Source of the DNA: Rhodospirillaceae bacterium
Lineage (GTDB): Bacteria > Pseudomonadota > Alphaproteobacteria > GCA-2731375
Direction: 5' to 3'
Assembly: GCA_018660265.1 (NCBI GenBank)
Contig: JABJKS010000118.1
Location: 1-64,000 of the forward strand
DNA length: 64,000 bases
Both the position numbers and the translations under genes were made by a program. Under the pieces are notes generated by a model, which was not told where the DNA came from, searched no databases, and saw only the letters and a program-made list of their open reading frames with translations. This document shows, piece after piece, positions 35,401 through 43,730 of the stretch. Position 1 is the first letter of the stretch; every line of letters starts with the position of its first letter.

Positions 35401-36263
35401 TGCAGCTGTTTAAACCAAAAGGCGCGGTCGCAAAACCGACCCGCCGCCGTACCTCGCGCGCAGCTTTGCGACGGCGTTACGGCATTATGGCGTTGTCAGT
35501 CGTGATCTTCCTAGGCGGGCTGGGCGCGGGTGCCTGGCAGCTATGGCAAAGCGGTATTGTTGATCAGGCCTATACAAAGGCGAGTGATGCCGTCACTGCA
35601 TGGGGCGAGCGTCAGGTTCAGAACGCAGGCTTGACCGTACAGCATGTCTTTGTCACGGGCCGGGGGGAAACTTCCAAGAAGCAGGTGCTGGGCGCTGTCG
35701 GTGTGCGAAACGGCCAATCGATCCTGGCCTTTGATCCGGTGCAGGCCCGGCAACGGCTGTTGCAATTGGGTTGGGTGGAAACCGCGCGGGTGGAACGGCG
35801 CTTGCCGGACACCATCGTCGTCCGGATCAGCGAGCGTAAAGCCTTGGCCTTATGGCAGCACAAAGGCCGTCATGTCCTGATCGATCAGGGTGGCAAGCCC
35901 ATTACACGCCGTCATCTGGCCCGCTTCGCCCATCTGCCCGTTGTCGTGGGCAAAGATGCACCGCAAGCCGCTGCGGCGTTGATCGGGATGCTGTCCCAGC
36001 AGCCGGCCTTGTTTGCACAGGTGCGGGCGGCGGTGCGGATCGGCGCACGGCGCTGGGATGTGCGCCTAAAGAATGGCGTCAAAGTGTACCTGCCTGAAGA
36101 AAACGCGACAGCCGCCTGGGTTCGTTTGGCGGCGCTGGTGGCGGAGCACCGAATATTTGAGCGGGATATCGCAGCCATCGACCTGCGCCTGCCGGACCGC
36201 TTGGTGTTGCGTCTGACACCGGAGGCCGCGGCCAAGAAAAGCAAAAACGGGAAGGACACGTAG
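35388..36263 (+). CDS. ftsQ: Cell division protein FtsQ
   Basis: This 291-aa bitopic protein has a basic N-terminus (KPTRRRTSRAALRRRYG), one membrane segment (IMALSVVIFLGGLGAGAWQL, residues about 33-52), a POTRA domain (LTVQHVFVTGRGETSKKQVL onward) and the FtsQ beta domain with VERRLPDTIVVRISERKALA near residue 132. It bridges early and late divisome proteins. Either ATG 35388 or ATG 35400 (TAATG with the ddl stop) could be used; the difference is four residues. Confidence 0.93.
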   Translation: MRALMQLFKPKGAVAKPTRRRTSRAALRRRYGIMALSVVIFLGGLGAGAWQLWQSGIVDQAYTKASDAVTAWGERQVQNAGLTVQHVFVTGRGETSKKQVLGAVGVRNGQSILAFDPVQARQRLLQLGWVETARVERRLPDTIVVRISERKALALWQHKGRHVLIDQGGKPITRRHLARFAHLPVVVGKDAPQAAAALIGMLSQQPALFAQVRAAVRIGARRWDVRLKNGVKVYLPEENATAAWVRLAALVAEHRIFERDIAAIDLRLPDRLVLRLTPEAAAKKSKNGKDT

Positions 36264-36264
36264 T

Positions 36265-37515
36265 ATGGCCGTGGGTAAAAATGGTCTGATCACCGCCTTG
36301 GATATCGGCAGCACAAAGGTCTGTTGCTTCATTGCCCGACCCGATGGTTCGGGCGGCGTGCGGGTGATTGGCATCGGGCATCAGATCGCGCGTGGTATGC
36401 GGGCGGGCACGGTTGTGGATATGGACGCGGCGGAGGAAGCTGTGCGCGGTGCCGTCGATGCCGCCGAGCGCATGGCCAAGGAACGTGTTGATAGTGTGCT
36501 ATTGAGCTTCTCCGGCGGGCGACCTGCATCACGCTTGATCGATGTGGAAACCGATATCGCCGGTCATGAAATTGGTGAGCGGGATTTAAAACGGGCCTTG
36601 GCCCAGGCCCATCTGCTGGCCCGGCGCAGTACGGAAGGCCGGGAAATTTTGAATGCTATTCCCGCCGGTTATTCCATTGATGGTGCCCCGGGATATCGGG
36701 AGCCGCGCGGCATGTTCGGGGCCCGCCTGGGCCTGCGCCTGCATGTTGTGTCCGCCGCTGTGGGCCCTCTGCGAAATATGAAGCTGCTGGCGGAACGCTG
36801 TCATCTGGAAATCGCGTCTTTGGTCGTAGCCCCCTATGCCGCCGGTCTGTCGACCCTGGTTGAGGACGAGATGGATCTGGGCGTGACACTGATCGACATG
36901 GGTGGCGGCAGCACGGATGTGGCGGTCTTTTACGATGGCCATATGGTTCACACGGATCAGGTGCCCGTGGGCGGCAATCATGTCACCAATGATATTGCCC
37001 GCGGCCTGTCCACATCTGCCTCTCATGCAGAACGTCTAAAGACGTTGCATGGCAGTGCCGTGGCGGGTCCGGACGATGAACACGCCATGGTCAGTGTGCC
37101 ACGGGTTGGGGAAAGCGGCGCGGATGCGGTGCAGCAAATTCCCCGCTCCATGCTGATCGGAATAATTCAACCCCGGATCGAAGAAACGTTGGAGCTGGTG
37201 CGTGACCGTTTGCAGGCCTCGGGCCTGGCACGCACCGCCGGGAGGCGTGCCGTATTGACGGGCGGCGGCGCACTTTTGACCGGGGTGCGCGAACACGCAG
37301 CCCGCGTCCTGGATAAACAAGTTCGGGTCGGCCGGCCCCTGGGCGTGCACGGCTTGGCAGAGGCCACGGAAGGCCCGGCCTTTGCCTCAGCTGCCGGGCT
37401 GCTGGCCTATGCCGAACGTGGCGGCGGGCAGGCCCACATGGAAACCATGGCGGACACTGCAATAGGCGATGGCCGCATCCATCGTCTGGGCCGCTGGTTT
37501 AAGGAGAATTTTTAG
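36265..37515 (+). CDS. ftsA: Cell division protein FtsA
   Basis: This 416-aa actin-like protein has phosphate loops LITALDIGSTKVCCFIA near residue 7 and LIDMGGGSTDVAVFYDGHMV near residue 211, and the adenosine motif VLTGGGALLTGVREHA near residue 330. The terminal amphipathic helix that binds the membrane is visible as RLGRWFKENF. It anchors FtsZ filaments to the membrane. The gene is read from one base after the ftsQ stop. A gap of 152 bp separates it from ftsZ, the largest gap in the cluster. Confidence 0.96.
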   Translation: MAVGKNGLITALDIGSTKVCCFIARPDGSGGVRVIGIGHQIARGMRAGTVVDMDAAEEAVRGAVDAAERMAKERVDSVLLSFSGGRPASRLIDVETDIAGHEIGERDLKRALAQAHLLARRSTEGREILNAIPAGYSIDGAPGYREPRGMFGARLGLRLHVVSAAVGPLRNMKLLAERCHLEIASLVVAPYAAGLSTLVEDEMDLGVTLIDMGGGSTDVAVFYDGHMVHTDQVPVGGNHVTNDIARGLSTSASHAERLKTLHGSAVAGPDDEHAMVSVPRVGESGADAVQQIPRSMLIGIIQPRIEETLELVRDRLQASGLARTAGRRAVLTGGGALLTGVREHAARVLDKQVRVGRPLGVHGLAEATEGPAFASAAGLLAYAERGGGQAHMETMADTAIGDGRIHRLGRWFKENF

Positions 37516-37667
37516 CCATGACCAAGTTAGCCATAAGCAAGATTGACACGAGACCAATTCCATTCACCGCAACGACTACGAACCAAGCGACCACAATTGG
37601 CCCAAATTCGAACCATCGGGCCAATCCCATTGTGTGCTGGAGCCTATAGGTAAAGGAGACCTGAGCT
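37516..37667 (+). promoter_or_regulatory. ftsA-ftsZ intergenic region with hairpin and a 43-codon ORF
   Basis: Unlike the rest of the cluster, ftsA and ftsZ are separated by 152 bp. CACAAT plus TGGCCC (37592-37603) can pair with GGGCCA and ATTGTG (37618-37623, 37629-37634) with one bulge, giving a 12-bp stem. An ORF from ATG 37518 to TAG 37649 (43 codons, Thr/Asn-rich, start MTKLAISKID) follows AAGGAG at 37501 by 11 nt. I see no known family and do not call it a gene. The region is a likely site for an internal ftsZ promoter. Confidence 0.45.
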
Positions 37668-39437
37668 ATGACCATCAACCTGAATGCCCCGTTAATGACA
37701 GAGCTGAAACCCCGTATCGTCGTGATTGGGGTGGGCGGCGCAGGCGGAAATGCTGTCAACAATATGATCTCTTCCGGCCTTGAGGGGGTGGAATTCATCG
37801 TCGCCAACACCGATTCCCAGGCCCTGGCGCAAAGCACCGCCGACCGACGGATCCAACTGGGTGCGGCCATTACCCAGGGTCTGGGCTGTGGTGCCCGCCC
37901 CGATGTGGGCCGGGCCGCAGCCGAAGAAGCCATTGATCAGCTTCTCGACCACATGGCAGGGACCCATATGGCCTTTATCACCGCCGGTATGGGCGGGGGC
38001 ACGGGCACGGGCGGTGCACCGGTTATCGCCGAGGCCCTGCGCGCCCAGGGAATTCTGACCGTTGGTGTGGTCACCAAGCCATTCCAGTTTGAGGGCAGCC
38101 AACGGTTGCTGTCCGCCGAACGCGGCATTGAAGAGCTGCAATCCTTCGTCGACACCCTGATCGTGATCCCCAATCAAAACCTGTTCCGCATTGCCAATGA
38201 AAAGACCACCTTCGCGGATGCATTTTCCATGGCCGATGATGTTCTGCATTCCGGTGTTCGGGGCATTACGGATTTGATGGTTCTGCCCGGTTTGATCAAT
38301 CTGGACTTTGCCGATGTCAAAACCGTGATGGCGGAAATGGGCAAGGCCATGATGGGTACCGGCGAAGCCGAGGGTGAAAAACGCGCTATCGAAGCTGCGG
38401 AAGCGGCAATTTCAAATCCTCTGCTGGATGATGTTTCCATGCAGGGTGCCAGAGGCGTCTTGATCAACATCACCGGCGGCATGGATCTGACCCTCTACGA
38501 GGTGGATGAAGCCGCCAACCGGGTGCGTCAGGAAGTTGACCCGAATGCCAACATCATTGTCGGTTCCGCCCTGGATGACAGCTTGAACGGTCGCATGCGG
38601 GTCTCCGTCGTGGCAACCGGAATTGAATGTGAAGAAGGGGCGTTGCGTCCGGTCATCACGGCACCGCGTCTTGCTTCTGTCGCGGGACGGCCCATTCCTG
38701 CTGAAGCACCTGCCGCACCGTTGGCCGCAGTTGCGGTCGCGGCACCGGTTGTCGATGCACCACAAGAGGTGACGGGAGCGGAACTTGAAGCAGCGGTTGA
38801 GGTTGCCCCCGAGAACGAAATCGAAATGGAACCGATGTTCGCGGCGACGGAAACACCAGAGGCCGTAGAGCCGCCGGCATTGCCTTTGACATTCGGCCAA
38901 CGCGTCCCCGCACCGAAGCCGCCCCAGGCGGAGCCTGATCCCATGGCCCTGTCAGGCCAGCGGACAGCTGATGTCAGCATGGATAGCGGCCCCTTTATCG
39001 CACCGACCATCAATCGTCCGGAAAGGGATCGCAATCCTCTGCAACAACCCGACCCCCTGGCGGAGGCGGAAGCGCTAAATCCAACAGACCGTCCGGTAAA
39101 GAAGAAGCGCACCGGCTTTTCATTGTTCCGGCGGAAACACGTGGCCGAGCCAGAAGCCCCAACCGAACCGGCTCCCGTACCGGCTCCGTCGCAACCAAGG
39201 CTGGAAGCGCCAAGCCCGGAAAGAATGCGCCAGGCGGTAGCACCGGATGTTCATTTGGATATGCCGGCGGAACCCATACCGCCCATGCCTGCACCCCTGC
39301 CGGAGGTTGCGGAACCAGCAGCGGCACCTGCGGCGGCACAACCGCCGGCACAACCGCTGGCGCAGCCACTTGCTCCACCGCAGACGGAGGAAGATTTACT
39401 TGAGATTCCTTCGTTTTTGCGCCGTCAGGCCAACTAA
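37668..39437 (+). CDS. ftsZ: Cell division protein FtsZ, long alphaproteobacterial form
   Basis: This tubulin-like GTPase has [20 protein letters not shown] near residue 21, the tubulin signature [20 protein letters not shown] near residue 106, and the T7 loop [15 protein letters not shown] near residue 208. The GTPase core ends near residue 320. About 255 residues follow, rich in Ala, Pro and Glu ([14 protein letters not shown] and [14 protein letters not shown]), and the protein ends with the FtsA/ZipA-binding peptide [13 protein letters not shown]. At 589 aa it is far longer than E. coli FtsZ (383 aa), but long linkers are usual in this class. AAGGAG precedes the ATG by about 10 nt. Confidence 0.97.
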   Translation: MTINLNAPLMTELKPRIVVIGVGGAGGNAVNNMISSGLEGVEFIVANTDSQALAQSTADRRIQLGAAITQGLGCGARPDVGRAAAEEAIDQLLDHMAGTHMAFITAGMGGGTGTGGAPVIAEALRAQGILTVGVVTKPFQFEGSQRLLSAERGIEELQSFVDTLIVIPNQNLFRIANEKTTFADAFSMADDVLHSGVRGITDLMVLPGLINLDFADVKTVMAEMGKAMMGTGEAEGEKRAIEAAEAAISNPLLDDVSMQGARGVLINITGGMDLTLYEVDEAANRVRQEVDPNANIIVGSALDDSLNGRMRVSVVATGIECEEGALRPVITAPRLASVAGRPIPAEAPAAPLAAVAVAAPVVDAPQEVTGAELEAAVEVAPENEIEMEPMFAATETPEAVEPPALPLTFGQRVPAPKPPQAEPDPMALSGQRTADVSMDSGPFIAPTINRPERDRNPLQQPDPLAEAEALNPTDRPVKKKRTGFSLFRRKHVAEPEAPTEPAPVPAPSQPRLEAPSPERMRQAVAPDVHLDMPAEPIPPMPAPLPEVAEPAAAPAAAQPPAQPLAQPLAPPQTEEDLLEIPSFLRRQAN

Positions 39438-39459
39438 ATATCCAACGAATAATTGATGC

Positions 39460-39503
39460 GGCGTTAGCCGGTTGCCAAAAAAATGGTTAACCCGGCTGAC
39501 GCC
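39460..39503 (+). terminator. Strong hairpin after ftsZ
   Basis: GGCGTTAGCCGG (39460-39471) pairs with CCGGCTGACGCC (39492-39503) over 12 bp with one wobble, around a 20-base A-rich loop. No T-run follows, so it may be a pause or RNA-stability element rather than a stand-alone terminator. Confidence 0.55.
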
Positions 39504-39536
39504 GTAACGAAATGTAATAAAGTTTGATTTGAGGAT

Positions 39537-39577
39537 CTTGGGATGGATCGCTAGAAAGATCATCCAAGGGCCTCTTT
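39537..39577 (+). terminator. Probable rho-independent terminator between ftsZ and lpxC
   Basis: CTTGGGATGGATC (39537-39549) pairs with GATCATCCAAG (39558-39568) with single-base bulges, and is followed by GGCCTCTTTTAT, a short T-run. A third hairpin (TGCCAGC at 39672-39678 with GCTGGCA at 39689-39695) lies nearer lpxC. The 328-bp gap therefore separates the dcw transcript from lpxC; no gene is seen in it. Confidence 0.6.
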
Positions 39578-39765
39578 TATAAGGATGATTCTGTTTCGAA
39601 CCCGATGCTCTCTAAGCGCGCCGTTAATGAATTTGACTTAGAGGGTGGAAGAATATTGAGACAGGATTATTTGCCAGCACGAATTTTGGCTGGCACATAA
39701 TCGGGACGGACAAATTACGAAGACCAAGACAGTTATCTAGACGGTTGTGCAGACAGGTTTATGAC

Positions 39766-40824
39766 GTGAATACCAAGCAACAGCATACGTTAAAAAATGC
39801 GATTAATTGTTCCGGCGTGGCGCTTCATAGCGGCGTAAAGGTTGCTATGTGCTTGCGCCCGGCAGCTGCCGATACGGGCATCGTTTTTCATCGTACGGAC
39901 CTCGACCCAATTGTCGTAGATGGGGTCGTAGATGGGGTCGTTGATGGAACCGTTGATCGCGGTGGGCTGCCTGCTGCAAGATCAGGCATTGATACGCTGG
40001 TGCCGGCCCGCTGGGACACGGTGAGCGATACGGTCATGTCGACGACCATCTGCAACGATGCCGGGGTCAAGGTGGCGACCATCGAACATCTGATGGCCGC
40101 CCTGGCCGGTTGTGGCATTGATAACGTTGTTGTGGAATTAGCTGGCCCGGAAGTTCCCATCATGGATGGATCTTCGGCCCCGTTTGTCTTTCTGATCGAA
40201 TGTGCCGGTCTGGAAATGCAACAGGCTCCTCGACGTTCTGTCCGCGTTTTGCGCCGGGTAGAGATTGACGAAGGGGATCGCCGTGCGGTGTTGCTGCCGT
40301 CTGATGGATTTTCAGTGTCTTTGGAAATTGAATTCGACAGCGCGGCAATCGTGGAAAAGTCCGGCTTTTTTGACCTTCACAATGGTGGCTTTAAGCGCGA
40401 CATCTGCCGGGCCCGGACCTTTGGCTTCGAGCGGGAGGTGAGCCGTTTGATGGACCTTGGCTTAGCCCAGGGCGGTTCTTTGGACAATGCGGTGGTTGTT
40501 GGCCGCGATGACGAGATCATGAACGAAGGTGGTCTGCGTTATTGTGATGAATTCGTCCGCCACAAGGTGCTGGATTGCGTCGGTGATTTTTATCTTGTCG
40601 GAGGGCCGATGCTGACCCATTTCGCGGGCCAGCGCACGGGCCATGCCTCTAACAACCGGCTGCTGCGCAAATTGTTCTCGGACCCGGCCAATTGGGAATA
40701 CAGCCACGAGGTACCCCAACCCTCTACGGAGCCCATGGAACACATGGAAATTTGGGATAGGCCCTCGAAAATGTCTGGGGTCATTGCTGGCAAGATTCCC
40801 GGCAAGATTGCCGCGACTGCCTAA
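39766..40824 (+). CDS. lpxC: UDP-3-O-acyl-N-acetylglucosamine deacetylase, with repeat insert
   Basis: No ATG fits. GTG 39766 starts the family sequence directly (MNTKQQHTLKNAINCSGVAL) and gives 352 aa; a TTG at 39745 is the alternative. Zinc and catalytic residues are in VATIEHLMAALAGCGIDNVV, PIMDGSSAPFVFLIE, FVRHKVLDCVGDF and RTGHASNNRLLR. The enzyme commits UDP-acyl-GlcNAc to lipid A. Compared with the E. coli text (305 aa), about 30 extra residues lie after FHRTDLDP, including VVDGVVDGVVDGTVDRG coded by 12-bp tandem repeats. The insert falls in domain I before PARWDTVSDT, away from the catalytic residues. Confidence 0.93.
   Translation: MNTKQQHTLKNAINCSGVALHSGVKVAMCLRPAAADTGIVFHRTDLDPIVVDGVVDGVVDGTVDRGGLPAARSGIDTLVPARWDTVSDTVMSTTICNDAGVKVATIEHLMAALAGCGIDNVVVELAGPEVPIMDGSSAPFVFLIECAGLEMQQAPRRSVRVLRRVEIDEGDRRAVLLPSDGFSVSLEIEFDSAAIVEKSGFFDLHNGGFKRDICRARTFGFEREVSRLMDLGLAQGGSLDNAVVVGRDDEIMNEGGLRYCDEFVRHKVLDCVGDFYLVGGPMLTHFAGQRTGHASNNRLLRKLFSDPANWEYSHEVPQPSTEPMEHMEIWDRPSKMSGVIAGKIPGKIAATA
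39913..39960 (+). repeat. 12-bp tandem repeat inside lpxC
   Basis: Four units begin at 39913, 39925, 39937 and 39949: GTCGTAGATGGG twice exactly, then GTCGTTGATGGA and ACCGTTGATCGC. They encode VVDG, VVDG, VVDG and TVDR at about residues 50-65 of LpxC. The unit length is a multiple of three, so copy-number change keeps the frame. Confidence 0.95.
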
Positions 40825-40866
40825 TACGGCCTCTGATTTTTATTGCCGGAATGATCCCGTAGCATT

Positions 40867-40970
40867 AAGAGCATGTTTTCTTTAAACATGCTCAGCTTCT
40901 TTAAGAAAGAGCAATTGAACCGATCATTTGGATCGCAAGAGCGGATCCAATTGATCGAAAATTGCTCTAA
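40867..40970. repeat. Palindromic repeat element, copy A
   Basis: Two hairpins stand in series. The first is GAGCATGTTT (40869-40878) with AAACATGCTC (40884-40893). The second spans 40908-40968: AGAGCAATT pairs with AATTGCTCT at the ends, CGATCA with TGATCG inside, and TTGGATC with GATCCAA near the tip. The linker TTTAAGAAAGAGCAATTGAA is nearly the same as in copy B. It lies between lpxC and the DUF2889 gene. Confidence 0.9.
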
Positions 40971-41033
40971 AATGGTACGGTCTCGTCTGTTTGTTCTGCC
41001 CTCCCTTAAATTTTTCCATGTCAGGAGCTTCCC

Positions 41034-41588
41034 TTGCCCCTAAGCGACCCTGCGCCGCGCGCGCTACAACATACCCGTAATCTTGAATTGAAGGCTTACC
41101 AGCGGGAGGACGAATTATGGGACATTGAAGGCCATATTACGGACCTCAAGGAGGCCGACTACAGCATGCTGGACAACGAGCGGACGGCGGACCAGCCCGT
41201 GCATGATATGTGGCTGCGTCTGACCATTGATACGGATTTGGTGGTGCAAGAGGCGGAGGCGCAGATGGACATCGGGGCCCATATCCCCTGTCCCAAAGCG
41301 GCACCAAACTATAGCCGCCTCAAAGGCCTGAAGATGGGCCCGGGCTGGAACAAAGCCGTGCGCGAGCGCCTTGGCGGTGTCATGGGTTGTACTCATCTGA
41401 ACGAGATGCTGGCGCAAATGGCCACCACCGCCATGCAATCCCTGTTCGAGGTGGTTGAGAATATGCAGGACCAGGGCGATGGCCGCTATTACCTCAGCCC
41501 CGGCTTGCGTAATTCATGCTATGCCTATGCTTTAAACAGCACCTACGTGCGGGACTATTTCCCCGATTTTTATGAACCGGATTCCTAA
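41034..41588 (+). CDS. DUF2889 family protein
   Basis: This 184-aa protein begins at TTG 41034, supported by AGGAG 6 nt before it; no ATG suits the frame. DUF2889 text is visible: YQREDELWDIEGHITDLKEA near residue 22, PVHDMWLRLTIDTDLVVQEA near residue 55, GPGWNKAVRERLGGVMGCTH near residue 102 and LNEMLAQMATTAMQSL. The family is common in proteobacteria and has no established function. It stands alone between two palindromic elements. Confidence 0.88.
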   Translation: MPLSDPAPRALQHTRNLELKAYQREDELWDIEGHITDLKEADYSMLDNERTADQPVHDMWLRLTIDTDLVVQEAEAQMDIGAHIPCPKAAPNYSRLKGLKMGPGWNKAVRERLGGVMGCTHLNEMLAQMATTAMQSLFEVVENMQDQGDGRYYLSPGLRNSCYAYALNSTYVRDYFPDFYEPDS

Positions 41589-41760
41589 CCTAACCAAATA
41601 GGACAATGGCGCAAAAAATCTGTTGCATGATGTTTTGTAGAAAACCTATTTGCCATTTTGTATCAGGACTGATTTAATTTTCCATAATGTTGTTGCGGTT
41701 GCGTTTTTTGAGTGACCTTTAAGGATCAATGGACACCACAACATAAGGGAGACCTCAGTC

Positions 41761-42363
41761 ATGTCACAGTGGGAAATATCCGGAGAATTTTTCGATAGTT
41801 GCAATTGCGAGGCGAGTTGTCCCTGTGTGTTTTTAAGCCCGCCAACGGAAGGCGATTGCAAAGGTCTTGTTTCTTGGTCGATCAGTAGCGGCAAAAGCGG
41901 CGATATCGATTTGGGCGGACGTAATGTTGTTATGGCGCTGTATGCTCCCGGTCCCTTGACTGAAGGTAATTTGCGCGTTGCGCTTTATATTGACGACGGT
42001 GCCGATGGCCAACAGATGGAAGAGTTGACCGGCATATTCGGCGGTCAAAAGGGCGGCCATTTTGCAAATATTGCGCCCCTTATCGGCGAAGTTATTGGCG
42101 TCAAACAAGCTCCGATCGAGATTGTTGTGGATGGTAAATCACGCTCCGTCCGGATCGACGGCATTGGCGAAACGAGCATAGCCGCAATCGAAGGTCATGA
42201 TGGTGCCGACGTCACCTTGACTGATACCCCGTTAGCATTTGTTCCGGGCGGGGCGCAGACCGTGGCCAAGTCAAGCGGCCTGACTTACAACGATTTCGGC
42301 TTTGAGTGGAGCCATCCCACGGGCAAAGGCGGCCTGATGGCACCGTTCACATATCAGGGATAA
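41761..42363 (+). CDS. DUF1326 family protein with a Cys-rich N-terminus
   Basis: This 200-aa protein starts SQWEISGEFFDSCNCEASCP, with the CNC and CPC pairs that are constant in DUF1326 and suggest a metal site. The middle contains NVVMALYAPGPLTEGNLRVA and IFGGQKGGHFANIAPLIGEV, and the end FEWSHPTGKGGLMAPF. It often pairs with a DUF2182 membrane protein elsewhere, but none is adjacent here. GGGAGA precedes the ATG. A 172-bp gap upstream holds an inverted pair, CAAATAGG (41595-41602) and CCTATTTG (41645-41652). Function unknown. Confidence 0.88.
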   Translation: MSQWEISGEFFDSCNCEASCPCVFLSPPTEGDCKGLVSWSISSGKSGDIDLGGRNVVMALYAPGPLTEGNLRVALYIDDGADGQQMEELTGIFGGQKGGHFANIAPLIGEVIGVKQAPIEIVVDGKSRSVRIDGIGETSIAAIEGHDGADVTLTDTPLAFVPGGAQTVAKSSGLTYNDFGFEWSHPTGKGGLMAPFTYQG

Positions 42364-42365
42364 TA

Positions 42366-42492
42366 AGAGCTTTGTGCCCCTTGGGCATGTCTACTTTAGA
42401 CATGCCCAAGGGGCTGGGATTCTTAAGAAAAGAGCAATTGAAGCAATCACTTGGATCACAAGAGTGTATCCAATTGATTGAAAATTGCTCTA
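42366..42492. repeat. Palindromic repeat element, copy B
   Basis: It has the same two-hairpin plan as copy A. The first hairpin is perfect over 17 bp: GCCCCTTGGGCATGTCT (42376-42392) with its complement at 42398-42414. The second runs from AGAGCAATT (42431-42439) to AATTGCTCT (42483-42491) with inner TTGGATCAC and GTATCCAA arms. It fills the space between the convergent DUF1326 and ubiG genes, where the first hairpin could act as a two-way terminator. Confidence 0.9.
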
Positions 42493-42498
42493 AGTGCG

Positions 42499-43239
42499 CT
42501 ATTTTGGCCGGACGGCATAGGCCAGGTAGTTTACTCCGGCATCCCTTGAAAGCTGCCAGTCGTCCTGGCGGGGCAGATAGCGCATGCCCGTGATGTCCCG
42601 CAGTTCGCCACCGCCCCGGCGTAAATAGCGGCCCAATTCAGCCGGCTTGCGAAACCGGTTCCAATCGTGTGTGCCCACGGGCAGCCAGCGCAGCAGGTAT
42701 TCCGCGCCAACTATTGCGGTCAAAAATGATCGCGGCGTGCGGTTCATTGTGGCCAGCAGCAGGGCCCCGCCAGGTTTGGTCAGGCTGACAAGGGCATCCA
42801 TGAAGCCGGCAACATCCGCCACATGCTCGATCACTTCCATGCTGACGACGACGTCGAATTGGGCACCGGTCGCGGCCAGGTCTTCCGCTGCCATGGCGCG
42901 GTAATCAACCGCCAGGCCCAGATCATCGGCATGCGCTTGTGCGGCGGCGATATTTTCAGGGCCCGCATCAATGCCGACAACGGCGGCACCCATACGTGAA
43001 AATGGTTCCGACAGTAGTCCACCGCCACAGCCCACATCCAGCAAACTCAGGCCGGACAACGGGCGCAAGCCGCCGCCATCAAGGCCAAAATGGCTGCACA
43101 GGCGATCCCGGCTATACTTTAGGCGGGTTGGATTAAGGCGATGCAGGGGGGCCATGGGCCCATCAGTATCCCACCATTGGGCTGCCATCTGCGTAAAACG
43201 TTCCACGTCTTCTGGGTCTATGCTGGCGGCCTGGAGCAT
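42499..43239 (-). CDS. ubiG: Ubiquinone biosynthesis O-methyltransferase
   Basis: This 246-aa SAM methyltransferase begins ASIDPEDVERFTQMAAQWWD, the typical UbiG opening, and continues TRLKYSRDRLCSHFG, motif I LLDVGCGGGLLSEPFSRMGA near residue 70, VVSMEVIEHVADVAGFMDAL near residue 130 and HDWNRFRKPAELGRYLRRGG near residue 193. It carries out both O-methylations of the ubiquinone ring. It is transcribed away from lysC and its neighbour. Confidence 0.95.
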   Translation of the reverse strand: MLQAASIDPEDVERFTQMAAQWWDTDGPMAPLHRLNPTRLKYSRDRLCSHFGLDGGGLRPLSGLSLLDVGCGGGLLSEPFSRMGAAVVGIDAGPENIAAAQAHADDLGLAVDYRAMAAEDLAATGAQFDVVVSMEVIEHVADVAGFMDALVSLTKPGGALLLATMNRTPRSFLTAIVGAEYLLRWLPVGTHDWNRFRKPAELGRYLRRGGGELRDITGMRYLPRQDDWQLSRDAGVNYLAYAVRPK

Positions 43240-43367
43240 GGATAACCTGTCGATAATGGAAAAATTGCTAAATTCCTGCTATGAGATCTTACCACATATT
43301 TTCAATGTCACGTTCGCCCTTATATGAAACACCGGGTGGTGGCGACAAGCGGATAGGTAAAGGATCA

Positions 43368-43610
43368 ATGGCAACAGTAACAGCAACTGATGCTTTGGTA
43401 CTCGATCTTGTGGAATGGATCGCGGCCCGGCCGCGTGCCTATGAAGATGTGATGGATGCCTGGCGCACATCTTGTCCTCGACTGCCGGTGTGGGAGGATG
43501 CGGTGGATCAAGAACTACTTGTCCGGGAGCCGCGCGGCGGCGGTGGTTTGTTGGTGCGCATAACGCCGTCAGGCTTGGCTTTGTTAAAGGCTGCGGGCCG
43601 CGCGCCATAG
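43368..43610 (+). CDS. Small conserved-type protein before lysC, possibly a winged helix
   Basis: This 80-aa protein starts at ATG 43368, preceded by AAAGGA; an upstream in-frame ATG at 43281 lies in the ubiG promoter region and is less likely. The text LVEWIAARPRAYEDVMDAWR, VWEDAVDQELLV and GLLVRITPSGLALLKAAG suggests three helices and a beta wing, as in small winged-helix proteins, but I cannot name the family. It lies between divergent ubiG and lysC. A DNA-binding role is only a guess. Confidence 0.7.
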   Translation: MATVTATDALVLDLVEWIAARPRAYEDVMDAWRTSCPRLPVWEDAVDQELLVREPRGGGGLLVRITPSGLALLKAAGRAP

Positions 43611-43730
43611 CGGCCTTAGAATCGATACGGCTGAATGCAACCGTTCCGTCACTTGTATGCATCCGGACCTTTGAGTATGTATAGCCGCGCTAGTGGCAAT
43701 AGGGGCTATTAGACGTCTTCGGGTGAGGGT

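Noticed and set aside
40867-42492. Copies A and B as ends of a composite transposon around the DUF2889 and DUF1326 genes
   Set aside because: No transposase lies between them and no flanking target duplication is seen; two other copies in the window stand alone, so they are better read as dispersed palindromic repeats.
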